Shown: positions 43,524 to 52,656 of the stretch, piece by piece | How positions within the stretch are numbered: the stretch's first letter is position 1 | Layout of the letters: each line of letters starts with the position of its first letter | Assembly (NCBI GenBank): GCA_947453965.1 | Contig: CANGIQ010000011.1 | Coordinates: 1 to 64,000, forward strand | Direction: 5' to 3' | Origin: Comamonadaceae bacterium | GTDB taxonomy: Bacteria; Pseudomonadota; Gammaproteobacteria; Burkholderiales; Burkholderiaceae_C | Length of the DNA: 64,000 nt | Made by a program: the position numbers and the translations under genes | Notes under the pieces: generated by a model | What the model saw: only the letters and a program-made list of their open reading frames with translations | What the model was told of the DNA's origin: nothing | Databases searched by the model: none

Positions 43524-45074
43524 ATGTTGACAAACCCCTACCTCGCCCAGCTGCAAGAGCTGGCTGTTCCGCTGGCCATTGCTGGCGTGATTCTTGTGTT
43601 TTCTGCGCTCAGTTTTGGTGTCTGGTCCGCGCGCATTCGTCAGGTACGACATGCGGTGCGTGCCCTTGACCAACACATGGCCCAATTCACCGGCAACAGT
43701 CGGGACGCCTTGACCAGCGCGCACGCACAGACCCACGACGATGAACTCAAGTTCTTGCTGCGCGAAACCGAAGCCGGCTTGATCGACTTGCCCACGCAAG
43801 CGGGGAGCCGAACCGGTCCACGGGCGAGTTACAGCTTTCGCAGCCATGCCGACACCTGGACGGTGCGCAGCGTGCTCGGCGGCCGCATGAACTTGGCCTT
43901 GTTTGAAACCATGCCCAATTTGTTGATTGGTTTTGGCCTGATGTGCACCTTCATCTTTTTGGCCGTGGCTTTGCAGCAAGCGGGCTTGGCGCTCAACGCG
44001 CTGGATGTGTCCGCACGCCAGCAAGACCAGGCCTTGCAGTCGCTGATTGCCACAGCGGGTGGCAAGTTCATCACGTCTATCGCAGGCTTGCTATGTTCCT
44101 TGGTATGGAACTGGCGTGCCAAAGTAGCGCTGGAGAATTTGCAGGCCAGCATCGACACGCTGTGCCACACCCTGCGCAGCCATGTGCCCGACAACGCCGC
44201 CGAAGCCAGCGTGCGCATGCAACTGGCCTTGTTCCAAGACATCTTGGATGAAAACCGTTCACAGGTGAGTGAGCTGCGACGCTTTGAAGGTGACTTTGCC
44301 CATGCAATTGGCGATGCGCTGGCACGCCAGATGCAGCCTGCATTTGACAAGCTGGGCAGCTTGGCCGACAGCATTCAAGCGTCCAGCCAAAGCTTTGGCA
44401 GCGCAGGCAGCCAAGCCGCTGGTGAGTTGAGCAAGGCCGGTGCGGCCATGACGCAAGGGATTGAAAACGGCCTCGCGTCATTCAACGACGCGGTCACCAC
44501 CTTGGCACAGACCATTCAAACCACCCGCGCCACCGTGACGGATCTGGACGCCGCGCTGGGCCGTGCGGCCACCGCAGGCGATCAAGGCACACAGCGGATG
44601 GAAACCTTGCTGGGCAGTTTTGGTCAAACCATCGCCAGCGTGCAAACCGCGATGTCGGGCTTGCAAGGCACGGTCGACAAAATCGACCACATGGCCGACA
44701 AGTTCAAGGACAGCGCCAGCGCGATTGAAAGCTCGGTCAACCTGCAACGCGCTGCCGCTGCTGATTTCAAAGAAGCCTTGGTGCCCATGAACCAAGCGCT
44801 GGGCCAAACCGTGGACACCCTCAAAACCAGCGCGGTGTCGGCCGAAGAAGCACTAGGCCATGTACGCACGCATTTGCAAGACGCCCAAAAAGCGCTCACC
44901 GGCACGGTAGACGCGCTCACCCAAGGCGTGTCGGGCTACAGCACACAAATTGCCGAGCTGCACACCAAGATGGACCAACACTTGGCCACAGCCGTCAACC
45001 AACTCAGTGGCAGCATCACCAACCTGGAGGAAGTGCTCGATGAGTTCATCGATGCGCTGCCGCCCAAGGCTTGA
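43524..45074 (+). CDS. zorA: ZorA-like MotA/ExbB-type membrane protein with long helical tail
   Basis: 516 residues. Transmembrane segments at about 12-34, 131-152 and 176-197; the stretch LALFETMPNLLIGFGLMCTFIFLAVALQQAGLAL is characteristic of ZorA-type proteins, where the MotA-like core precedes a long cytoplasmic tail. Residues about 200-516 are an almost wholly helical Ala/Gln/Ser/Thr-rich tail (methyl-accepting-like heptads with LGSFGQTIASVQTAMSGL), matching the known ZorA tail that carries the signal from the motor. The ATG at 43524 has a weak AGGGG site. It is followed by zorB- and zorC-like genes, which separates it from TolQ and ExbB. Expected to form a proton-driven motor with ZorB. 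Anti-phage function is inferred. Confidence 0.82.
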   Translation: MLTNPYLAQLQELAVPLAIAGVILVFSALSFGVWSARIRQVRHAVRALDQHMAQFTGNSRDALTSAHAQTHDDELKFLLRETEAGLIDLPTQAGSRTGPRASYSFRSHADTWTVRSVLGGRMNLALFETMPNLLIGFGLMCTFIFLAVALQQAGLALNALDVSARQQDQALQSLIATAGGKFITSIAGLLCSLVWNWRAKVALENLQASIDTLCHTLRSHVPDNAAEASVRMQLALFQDILDENRSQVSELRRFEGDFAHAIGDALARQMQPAFDKLGSLADSIQASSQSFGSAGSQAAGELSKAGAAMTQGIENGLASFNDAVTTLAQTIQTTRATVTDLDAALGRAATAGDQGTQRMETLLGSFGQTIASVQTAMSGLQGTVDKIDHMADKFKDSASAIESSVNLQRAAAADFKEALVPMNQALGQTVDTLKTSAVSAEEALGHVRTHLQDAQKALTGTVDALTQGVSGYSTQIAELHTKMDQHLATAVNQLSGSITNLEEVLDEFIDALPPKA

Positions 45075-45106
45075 TGCACTGAGCATTCAGTCCGCGCAAA
45101 GTTCTC

Positions 45107-45859
45107 ATGTTCATCAAAACACGCCGCAACACCGTTGCCACCCACGAGCAGGTCGAAGAGTCAGGCTACATGGCTTCGGCCAGCGACTTGATGATTGGCC
45201 TGCTGTTCATCTTCATCGTGATGGTGATGGTGCTGCTCTCACGCAAACCCGAACAGCCGCCTGAACCTCCCGCCGACCCACTGGCCACCGTGGTGCACAC
45301 CATTGGCACCAAGCTGCAAAACGCGGGCGTGCCGGTGACGATCAACCAAGTCTCGGGCGTGATCAGCCTGCCAGCCGACACCTTGTTTGCGCGCGGCAGT
45401 GCCGAGCTTGAAGGCTTGGGCGTGCGCACACTGCGCCAATCGGCCGAACAGTTGCAACAGGTGCTGCCTTGCTACATCTATTCGCAACGCCGCCATTTGC
45501 CAGCCGACTGCCCTCCCAACCCACAACAGGTGGAAATTGAAACCATCCTGATTGAAGGCCACACCGACTCTGTGCCACTGCACCGGGGCGACTACAACAA
45601 CTGGCATTTGGGTCTGGACCGCGCACGTGCGGTCTACAAAGTGCTGGGTTCAGAAGGCATGCAAAGCTACCGAAACGAACGCGAACAACCGGTGTTTGGC
45701 ATCAGCTCTTACGCTGACGAGCGCCCCACCAGCAAGGAGAACGAGGCCCAAAACCGCCGCGTCGAGCTGCGTTTTGTATTGGCATTCCAACCCACCGAAG
45801 TCGGCGCCTCCAAAGCCCCGAGCAGCACCTTGAAAAAGATGCAAGAGACGGTGCACTAG
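45107..45859 (+). CDS. zorB: ZorB-like MotB/OmpA-type stator protein
   Basis: 250 residues. A short cytoplasmic N-terminus, one transmembrane helix at about 26-45 (SDLMIGLLFIFIVMVMVLL) with the conserved Asp at 27 that carries protons in MotB/ZorB proteins, a proline-rich linker (PEQPPEPPADP), and a peptidoglycan-binding OmpA-like domain (about 85-235) with IEGHTDSVPLHRGDYNNWHLGLDRARAVYKVL and NRRVELRFVLAF. Encoded 32 bases after the zorA-like gene. The combination with an EH-signature gene is the mark of Zorya; an ordinary flagellar or Tol stator would have other neighbours. Confidence 0.85.
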   Translation: MFIKTRRNTVATHEQVEESGYMASASDLMIGLLFIFIVMVMVLLSRKPEQPPEPPADPLATVVHTIGTKLQNAGVPVTINQVSGVISLPADTLFARGSAELEGLGVRTLRQSAEQLQQVLPCYIYSQRRHLPADCPPNPQQVEIETILIEGHTDSVPLHRGDYNNWHLGLDRARAVYKVLGSEGMQSYRNEREQPVFGISSYADERPTSKENEAQNRRVELRFVLAFQPTEVGASKAPSSTLKKMQETVH

Positions 45860-45885
45860 ACACGCGCGCATTGCCACCACACGCT

Positions 45886-47310
45886 ATGCAAGAGTTCTTC
45901 GCGCCCCTGCCACCCGACTTTGACCAGCTCGCCCACGCGGCGCGCACCAAGCGCGGCGGCTTGGGCACAGACCCCGATTTGCGCACCGTGGGCGAGCGCA
46001 CCTACAGCGCGTTTGAACGTGTGCAGTTTGCGCCCCACAGCGCCACACCACGCCAACGCGATTGGCGACACATTCCGTACGCGCTGTGGCTAGGGACTGA
46101 ACGTGGCTTGCACACCCACACACCGCTGATTGACCACTACTTTGAGGTGGCCGTGCCCGAAGCACGCACCTCGCGCCGCCCGCTCAAATGGGGCCGTGGC
46201 TTGCTGCACACCTATTTGCAAGGCTTCAACTCCGACAGCCCCGTGTTTTTGAAGTTGGCTCAAGCCGCACGCAGCTTCTTTTTAGACCCACGCGTGTTGG
46301 CTTCGTTGTCTGAAACCGAGGCCAATGGTCTAGAGCGGCTCATCACCACACTCGATGTGCTGGACCCACGATCAGGGCCGCAGCGCGTCGCCGACGATAT
46401 TTTGAGCTTGCCCGATGGCAAAACCTTGCTCGACTGGCAAACACGCCACGGACTCACATCTGGCTTTTGGCTCAACAACTTTTGCCGGCACGCTTTTTTA
46501 GAAGCCCTGCAAGCCCCCGAGGACGTGCGCCGTGACCTGCGCTACATCCAACGCGTGTGTGCTTGGGCCGTGCACGATGCAGGCACACCACAACAACGCT
46601 TTCGCTACCCCATTTGCCGCGATGAGTTTGCCTACAGCTTGCTCTCACCCTGGTTTCAAACCACGCCGCCACCCGAGGTGCAACACACCTTGATGTCTGA
46701 ATTGCTGCGCACCTTGGGCGATCCACGTCACAACCATGCGGGCTGGTTGGGTGTGCGGCGCGAAGCCATCGAGACGGTGAGCCGCTGGCTCACGGGTCGC
46801 ACCATGGATGCGTTTTTTCAAATCTTGCAACACACCCAAGATGACATTGGGCCTTACCGTCGGCGCTTTTGGGAAGCCTACTTTCATGCCGGCCACATCT
46901 TGGAGGCCTGGGTGGCGTTGGGCGAAGATGCCGCCAATGCCTTGCGAGCCATTGACGTACGAGGCGAGCTCGATCACGCCAAAATTTTGGGCAAAATTTC
47001 GCCTAACCAATGTGTGCTGATGCTGCGCATGGGCCACCTCCTGTTTTGCGATTGGAGCCACCAAGGCCGCTTGCGCGCCATTGACATCCACAGCCGCCAA
47101 GCGCCCAAGCTGTACCAGACACAATACGAACTCTTTGAGCTGCGTTTTGCCACACCGCTGGATTTCAACCAAGGACGTTTGGATGACCCGGGCCTGCTGC
47201 ACCTCGAATCTGAGCTCGGCGGCTGGCAAGATACGGCCCGTGACTTTATTTCGCAACATCTGGGCATTACCCTGCCGTTGGCAGATTTGATGCCCACTGA
47301 ATCGACCTAA
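45886..47310 (+). CDS. zorC: ZorC-like protein with EH-signature domain
   Basis: 474 residues, soluble. The C-terminal region holds the EH-signature pattern: FWEAYFHAGHILEAWVALGEDAANAL followed by CVLMLRMGHLLFCDWSHQGRLRAIDI, with WSH near residue 389. ZorC of Zorya type I is a DNA-associated effector partner recruited by the ZorAB motor. Start set at MQEFFAPLP (45886); a TTG five codons upstream is possible. Gap to zorB is 26 bases. ZorD, the helicase-nuclease normally encoded next in type I, is absent; the next gene is a DUF4337 membrane protein. The assignment rests on the EH motif and gene order. Confidence 0.8.
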   Translation: MQEFFAPLPPDFDQLAHAARTKRGGLGTDPDLRTVGERTYSAFERVQFAPHSATPRQRDWRHIPYALWLGTERGLHTHTPLIDHYFEVAVPEARTSRRPLKWGRGLLHTYLQGFNSDSPVFLKLAQAARSFFLDPRVLASLSETEANGLERLITTLDVLDPRSGPQRVADDILSLPDGKTLLDWQTRHGLTSGFWLNNFCRHAFLEALQAPEDVRRDLRYIQRVCAWAVHDAGTPQQRFRYPICRDEFAYSLLSPWFQTTPPPEVQHTLMSELLRTLGDPRHNHAGWLGVRREAIETVSRWLTGRTMDAFFQILQHTQDDIGPYRRRFWEAYFHAGHILEAWVALGEDAANALRAIDVRGELDHAKILGKISPNQCVLMLRMGHLLFCDWSHQGRLRAIDIHSRQAPKLYQTQYELFELRFATPLDFNQGRLDDPGLLHLESELGGWQDTARDFISQHLGITLPLADLMPTEST

Positions 47311-47340
47311 CCTTTTCATCAAAACTGCAAGGAGCAACCC

Positions 47341-47913
47341 ATGAGTGAAGTGCCAGAAACCGAATTGCCCGAACAACACAACGACCCCTTCCGCACCCGC
47401 TGCGCCATGTTGGTGTCTGTCTTGGCCATGGTGTTGGCGATCGCCAGCTTGGGTGGCAACAATGCCTCTAAAGAAAGCATGGTCAACAACATCTTGGCCT
47501 CCAACGCTTATTCGTTCTACCAAGCCAAGAACATTCGCCAAACCGAATACAAAATTGCGGCAGCTGACATCGAAATACAACTGGCCCAGGACAAAGCCAG
47601 CCCTGCTGCCAAAGCCTTGTTAGAGAAAAAACTGGCCGATTACCAAAAAAACATCGCCCGCTATGAGTCAGAACCCGAAACCGGGGAAGGCAAAAAAGAG
47701 CTGATGGCCAAAGCCAAGGAATACGAGCACGAGCGCGACCACGCCATGGCCCAAGACCCTTGGTTTGACTACGCCGAAGCCCTGCTGCAAATTGCCATTG
47801 TGTTGACCTCGGTGGCGATTTTGACCGGCGCACGCGCTTTGTTCTGGGTGCCTTGTGGCCTTGGCATTCTGGGCATTTTGGCAACCATCAATGGGTTTAT
47901 CCTGTTGATTTGA
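47341..47913 (+). CDS. DUF4337-family membrane protein
   Basis: 190 residues with three hydrophobic segments: about 23-42 (MLVSVLAMVLAIASLGGNN), 145-165 and 168-190. Between them is a charged coiled-coil stretch (QAKNIRQTEYKIAAADIEIQLAQDKASPAAKALLEKKLADYQKNIARYE). The motif NNASKESMVNNILASNAYSFYQAKNIRQTEYK is the recognised pattern of DUF4337 proteins, whose function is unknown. It begins 30 bases after the zorC-like gene with a good AAGGAG site, and a terminator follows. It may be a fourth member of that operon or an unrelated passenger. Confidence 0.82.
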   Translation: MSEVPETELPEQHNDPFRTRCAMLVSVLAMVLAIASLGGNNASKESMVNNILASNAYSFYQAKNIRQTEYKIAAADIEIQLAQDKASPAAKALLEKKLADYQKNIARYESEPETGEGKKELMAKAKEYEHERDHAMAQDPWFDYAEALLQIAIVLTSVAILTGARALFWVPCGLGILGILATINGFILLI

Positions 47914-47969
47914 TCAGGCGCCAAGCCGCGGGTTTGTCAGCCCCGGATCAGTCAGACCCTTGTAAGAGC

Positions 47970-47994
47970 ACCCCGCCACAGTTGCGGGGTTTTT
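47970..47994 (+). terminator. Rho-independent terminator after the DUF4337 gene
   Basis: Stem ACCCCGC (47970-47976), seven-base loop, GCGGGGT (47984-47990), then TTTT. It ends the recBCD-zorABC-DUF4337 stretch before acs. Confidence 0.85.
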
Positions 47995-48028
47995 AGCCTT
48001 AGCCGTCCACAAGAAGGAGACCGTTTCC

Positions 48029-49993
48029 ATGAGCGACATCACCATCCACCAGCCATCGGCTGAGTTCGTCAAGCAAGCCAACGTATCCGGCATGGCCGCC
48101 TACGACGCCTTGTGCAAAAAAGCAGAAACCGACTACGAAGGCTTTTGGGCCGAGCAAGCCCGCGAATTGCTGAGCTGGAAAACCCCCTTCACCAAAGTGC
48201 TCGACGAAAGCAAGGCCCCCTTCTTTAAGTGGTTCGAAGACGGCACCTTGAACGCGTCTTACAACTGTCTGGACCGCAACATCGAAAAAGGCTTGGGCGA
48301 CAAAACCGCCATCATCTTCGAAGCCGACGGCGGCGAAGTGACCAAGGCCACTTACAAGCAATTGCTGGCCAAGACGTGTCAATACGCCAACGCGCTGAAA
48401 TCCATCGGCGTCAAAAAGGGCGACCGCGTGATGATCTACATCTCGATGTCGATCGAAGGCGTGGCCGCCATGCAAGCCTGTGCCCGCATTGGCGCCACCC
48501 ACTCGGTGGTGTTCGGTGGTTTCTCGGCGCAATCGCTGCGTGACCGCGTGGAAGACACCGGCGCGGTGGCCATCATCACCGCTGACCAACAAGTGCGCGG
48601 TGGCAAGCACCTGCCCTTGAAAGCCATCGTCGACGAAGCCCTGACTCTGGGTGGCTGCGACTCGGTGAAAAACGTGTTGGTGGTCAAGCGCACCGGTGGC
48701 GACATTGCCATGGCCGCAGGCCGCGACCAATGGATGGCCGACTTGGCCGACAAGCAAGCCACCACCTGTGAACCCGAGTGGGTGGGTGCTGAGCACCCCT
48801 TGTTCTTGCTCTACACCTCGGGCTCGACAGGCAAGCCCAAAGGTGTGCAACACAGCACCGGCGGCTATTTGCTGCATGCGGCCTTGACCACCAAGTGGAC
48901 GTTTGACTTGAAAGACAACGACGTGTTTTGGTGCACCGCCGACATCGGCTGGGTCACTGGCCACACCTACATCACCTACGGCCCCTTGGCTTTGGGCGGC
49001 ACTGAAATCGTGTTCGAAGGCGTGCCGACCTATCCTGACGCGGGCCGCTTCTGGAAGATGATCCAAGACCACAAAGTTTCGATCTTCTACACAGCCCCCA
49101 CGGCAATTCGTTCATTGATCAAAGCGGCTGAAGCCAACGATGCCGTTCACCCCAAGAGCTACAACCTCTCGAGCCTGCGTCTGCTGGGCTCGGTGGGCGA
49201 GCCGATCAACCCCGCCGCCTGGGAGTGGTACTACAAGCATGTGGGCGGCAGCCGTTGCCCCATCGTGGACACCTTCTGGCAAACCGAAACCGGCGGCCAC
49301 ATGATCACCCCCCTGCCCGGTGTGACGCCCATGGTGCCTGGCTCTTGCACCTTGCCCTTCCCCGGCATTCAAGCGGCCGTGGTGGACGAAGCAGGCCACG
49401 ACATGCCCAACGGCCAAGGCGGCATCTTGGTGGTCAAGCGCCCCTGGCCTTCGATGATTCGCACCATCTGGGGTGACCCAGACCGTTTCGTCAAAAGCTA
49501 CTACCCCGAAGAATTCAAGGGCAAGTACTACCTGGCGGGCGACGGTGCGATCCGCGACGAGAAAACTGGCTACTTCACCATCACCGGTCGCATTGACGAC
49601 GTGTTGAACGTGTCGGGTCACCGCATGGGCACGATGGAAATCGAATCGGCCTTGGTGAGCTGCACCGAGTTGGTGGCAGAAGCCGCGGTGGTCGGTCGCC
49701 CCGACGATACCACTGGCGAAGCCATCTGCGCCTTCGTGGTGTTGAAGCGTCCACGCCCCACGGGCGACGAAGCCAAGCAAATTGCTAAGATTTTGCGTGA
49801 CCACGTGGGCAAAGAAATTGGCCCCATCGCCAAGCCTAAAGACATCCGCTTCGGCGACAACTTGCCCAAGACCCGCTCGGGCAAGATCATGCGCCGCTTG
49901 CTGCGCAGCTTGGCCAAGAACGAGGCGATCACCCAAGACACCTCGACCCTGGAAAACCCAGCCATTCTTGATCAGCTGACCGACAACCACTGA
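48029..49993 (+). CDS. acs: Acetyl-CoA synthetase
   Basis: AMP-forming acetate:CoA ligase, 654 residues, the usual length. Motifs: the nucleotide loop [20 protein letters not shown] near 263-282, the adenylate region [12 protein letters not shown], the hinge [25 protein letters not shown], and the C-terminal catalytic Lys in [12 protein letters not shown] near residue 614, a known acetylation site in this family. Good AAGAAGGAG ribosome site. It stands between two terminators and is thus a single-gene unit. Confidence 0.97.
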   Translation: MSDITIHQPSAEFVKQANVSGMAAYDALCKKAETDYEGFWAEQARELLSWKTPFTKVLDESKAPFFKWFEDGTLNASYNCLDRNIEKGLGDKTAIIFEADGGEVTKATYKQLLAKTCQYANALKSIGVKKGDRVMIYISMSIEGVAAMQACARIGATHSVVFGGFSAQSLRDRVEDTGAVAIITADQQVRGGKHLPLKAIVDEALTLGGCDSVKNVLVVKRTGGDIAMAAGRDQWMADLADKQATTCEPEWVGAEHPLFLLYTSGSTGKPKGVQHSTGGYLLHAALTTKWTFDLKDNDVFWCTADIGWVTGHTYITYGPLALGGTEIVFEGVPTYPDAGRFWKMIQDHKVSIFYTAPTAIRSLIKAAEANDAVHPKSYNLSSLRLLGSVGEPINPAAWEWYYKHVGGSRCPIVDTFWQTETGGHMITPLPGVTPMVPGSCTLPFPGIQAAVVDEAGHDMPNGQGGILVVKRPWPSMIRTIWGDPDRFVKSYYPEEFKGKYYLAGDGAIRDEKTGYFTITGRIDDVLNVSGHRMGTMEIESALVSCTELVAEAAVVGRPDDTTGEAICAFVVLKRPRPTGDEAKQIAKILRDHVGKEIGPIAKPKDIRFGDNLPKTRSGKIMRRLLRSLAKNEAITQDTSTLENPAILDQLTDNH

Positions 49994-50014
49994 TTTGCGG
50001 TTGACGCCACACCC

Positions 50015-50045
50015 AACCCGCTGAGTCACCTCAGCGGGTTTTTTT
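50015..50045 (+). terminator. Rho-independent terminator after acs
   Basis: Stem AACCCGCTGA (50015-50024), loop GTCACC, TCAGCGGGTT (50031-50040), then TTTTT. Confidence 0.93.
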
Positions 50046-50166
50046 ATGCCTGTCTCGCACGTAACTTTGGCGCGGGTAAACCTCTATTCGGAATTGAGAT
50101 TGCATCGCAAGAATGGCTAGCAGAAGCACCCATTGTTAAGCGTCAGTTCACAACAGAGGTAATTGC

Positions 50167-51234
50167 ATGGCATCTGTCACCATCGGCGAAGTCCACAAAT
50201 CGTTTGGCCCCACCCACATCATCAAAGGGGTTTCGGTCGATATCAAAGATGGGGAGTTCTGTGTGTTGGTCGGCCCTTCGGGCTGCGGCAAATCCACGCT
50301 GTTGCGCATGATCGCGGGTCTGGAAGAAATATCGGGCGGCACCATTAGCATTGGCAACAAGGTGGTCAACGACATGCCCCCCAAAGAGCGCGACATCGCC
50401 ATGGTGTTTCAAAACTACGCGCTCTACCCTCACATGACGGTGCGTGACAACATGGCGTTCTCGCTGATGTTGGCCAAGCAAGATCAAAAAACCATTGATG
50501 CCAGCCTGGCCAAAGCCGCCGACATCTTGGGGCTGAACGCCTTGATGGACCGTTTTCCACGCCAGCTCTCGGGCGGTCAGCGCCAACGCGTGGCCATGGG
50601 GCGCGCCATTGTGCGGGACTCGCAGGTGTTTTTGTTTGACGAGCCCTTGTCCAACCTGGACGCGCAGCTGCGCGTGGCCATGCGCACCGAAATCAAGGCC
50701 TTGCACCAGCGGCTGAAAACCACCTCGATTTACGTGACCCACGATCAAATTGAGGCCATGACCATGGCCGACAAAATCGTGGTCATGCGCGATGGTTTGG
50801 TGGAGCAAACTGGCTCGCCACTGGAGCTTTACGACCGTCCCGCCAACCAGTTTGTGGCAGGCTTCATCGGCTCGCCATCCATGAACTTCTTGCCTGGCAC
50901 GGTCAAGGGCGCACAGGTGGTGTTGAGCGATGGCACGCAATTGCCCATGCCCACCCAAGCCCATGCCAGCGAAGGCCAACAGGTGGTCTACGGCATTCGC
51001 CCTGAACATTTGGAAATTGCATCAAGCCACGACGGTGTGGCCACCACCGTGTCTTTGGTGGAACCCACCGGTGCCGAAACCCAAGTGTTCACACAAATCT
51101 CGGGCATTCATGTCAACAGCGTGTTTCGCGAGCGACATGAGTTCGCGCCCGGCGAGACCATTTATTTGCGGCCAGACACGGCCCGCGCGCACTTGTTCGA
51201 TGCCACCACGGGCAAAAGGCTGGTGGCGTCTTAA
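50167..51234 (+). CDS. Sugar ABC transporter ATPase (UgpC/MalK type)
   Basis: 355 residues. Walker A GPSGCGKST, Q-loop VFQNYALYPHMTV, signature LSGGQRQRVAMGRAI, Walker B VFLFDEPLSNLDAQLR, switch VTHDQIEAM, and the C-terminal TOBE-type regulatory domain with FGIRPE-like YGIRPEHLEI. First gene of a four-gene CUT1 importer; the order ATPase - binding protein - permease - permease differs from the sulfosugar operon. Upstream 170 bases contain no obvious operator that I can identify. Confidence 0.94.
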   Translation: MASVTIGEVHKSFGPTHIIKGVSVDIKDGEFCVLVGPSGCGKSTLLRMIAGLEEISGGTISIGNKVVNDMPPKERDIAMVFQNYALYPHMTVRDNMAFSLMLAKQDQKTIDASLAKAADILGLNALMDRFPRQLSGGQRQRVAMGRAIVRDSQVFLFDEPLSNLDAQLRVAMRTEIKALHQRLKTTSIYVTHDQIEAMTMADKIVVMRDGLVEQTGSPLELYDRPANQFVAGFIGSPSMNFLPGTVKGAQVVLSDGTQLPMPTQAHASEGQQVVYGIRPEHLEIASSHDGVATTVSLVEPTGAETQVFTQISGIHVNSVFRERHEFAPGETIYLRPDTARAHLFDATTGKRLVAS

Positions 51235-51284
51235 TTCCCATTCCATGTGTTTGTGTGTAGGTAACTTTTTCTAAGGAGACGAGC

Positions 51285-52604
51285 ATGACCAATGAGATTC
51301 GACGCAAACTGCTTCAAGGCACATCCGCTGCCGCCGTGGCCTCGGCCACAGGGCCGATGTTTTGGGTGAAAGACGCCAACGCCCAGTGGAACAACCAGGT
51401 GGAAAAAGGCGCCAAGTTGCGTGTGTTGCGCTGGAGCCGCTTTGTGCAAGGCGACATCGATGCCTACATGAACAACGTAAAAAAGTTCACCGAGAAAACA
51501 GGCGTGGAAGTGCGCATCGACAACGAAGGTTGGGAAGACGTGCGCCCCAAAGCCGCCGTGGCAGCCAACACCGGTGCGGGTCCTGACATTATTTTGTCGA
51601 CCAACGACGACGCCAACCTCTACCCCGACAAGCTGCTGGATGTCACCGACCTGTGCGAGTACCTGGGCAAGAAATACGGCGGTTGGTACAGCTCCTGCGA
51701 AACCTTCTTGCGCCCCGATGGCAAAAAGTGGATTGGTGTGCCTTTGGGTGCCACAGGCTCGCTCATGGTCTACCGCGAAAGCCACTTGAAGGCCGCTGGC
51801 TTCAACAGCTTCCCCAAAGACACCGATGGCTTCTTGCGCATGTTCAAGGCCTTGAAAGAAAAAGGCACTCCCGGCGGCTTGGCGCTGGGCAATGCCACCG
51901 GCGACAGCGGCTGGACGCATTGGCTGATGTGGGCGTTTGGCGGCTCCATCGTGGACAAAAACAACCGCGTGACCATCAACAGCCCCGAGACCATCAAAGC
52001 GCTGGAATACGCCAAAGAGTTGTACGCCACCTTTGTGCCTGGCACCTTGTCTTGGCTCGACCCCAACAACAACAAAGCGTTTTTGGATGGCCAAATCAGT
52101 GTGACCAACAACGGCATCTCGATTTACTACGCCGCCAAAAACTCGGCCGACCCCAAGGTCAAAGAAATGGCCTCGGACATCAACCACTCGGTGTTCCCAG
52201 TGGGTCCTGTGGGCGTGCCTACCGAGTACCACTTGTTCTTCAACCAGATGATCATGAAGTACACCAAGTACCCCAAGGCCGCCAAAGAGTTCTTGCGCTT
52301 CATGATGGAGCAAGAGCAATACGACAGCTGGCTCCAAGGTGCGGGTGGCTACATTTCGCAACCGCTGCGAGCCTACGAGAAAAACAGCATCTGGACGGTG
52401 GACCCCAAGCACACGCCTTACCGCGACTCGGTCAAGAACTTGCGCCCTGCGGGCTATGCCGGCAAGTTGGGCTATGCCTCGGCAGGCGCCTTGGCCGACT
52501 TCATCGTCACCAACATGGTGGCCGAAGCAGCGTCAGGTGCCAAGACACCGCAAGAAGCCGCAGAGCGCGCCCAAAAACGCGCCGAGCGTTACTACAAAGT
52601 CTGA
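51285..52604 (+). CDS. Sugar ABC transporter solute-binding protein with twin-arginine signal
   Basis: 439 residues, extracellular solute-binding family 1. The N-terminus MTNEIRRKLLQGTSAAAVASATGPMF has the twin-Arg RRKLLQG motif and a modest hydrophobic stretch, so Tat export is likely. Mature features: LRVLRWSRFVQGDIDAYMNNVKKFTEKTG, GPDIILSTNDDANLYPDKLLDVTDL and VPLGATGSLMVYRESHLKAAGF. It follows the ATPase gene after 50 bases with an AAGGAG site. The ligand is unknown; polyol or mannitol-like binders and sugar binders share this type. Confidence 0.88.
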   Translation: MTNEIRRKLLQGTSAAAVASATGPMFWVKDANAQWNNQVEKGAKLRVLRWSRFVQGDIDAYMNNVKKFTEKTGVEVRIDNEGWEDVRPKAAVAANTGAGPDIILSTNDDANLYPDKLLDVTDLCEYLGKKYGGWYSSCETFLRPDGKKWIGVPLGATGSLMVYRESHLKAAGFNSFPKDTDGFLRMFKALKEKGTPGGLALGNATGDSGWTHWLMWAFGGSIVDKNNRVTINSPETIKALEYAKELYATFVPGTLSWLDPNNNKAFLDGQISVTNNGISIYYAAKNSADPKVKEMASDINHSVFPVGPVGVPTEYHLFFNQMIMKYTKYPKAAKEFLRFMMEQEQYDSWLQGAGGYISQPLRAYEKNSIWTVDPKHTPYRDSVKNLRPAGYAGKLGYASAGALADFIVTNMVAEAASGAKTPQEAAERAQKRAERYYKV

Positions 52605-52656
52605 GGCTGACACGCGTTTGCACCCGCCACACCCCGTCCACTTCACGTAGGTTCAG

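Noticed and set aside
43524-45859. ZorA/ZorB-like pair as TolQ/TolR, ExbB/ExbD or a flagellar MotAB stator
   Set aside because: TolQ and ExbB lack the 300-residue helical tail, ExbD and TolR lack an OmpA domain, and no flagellar or tol genes are adjacent. The EH-signature gene downstream fits Zorya.
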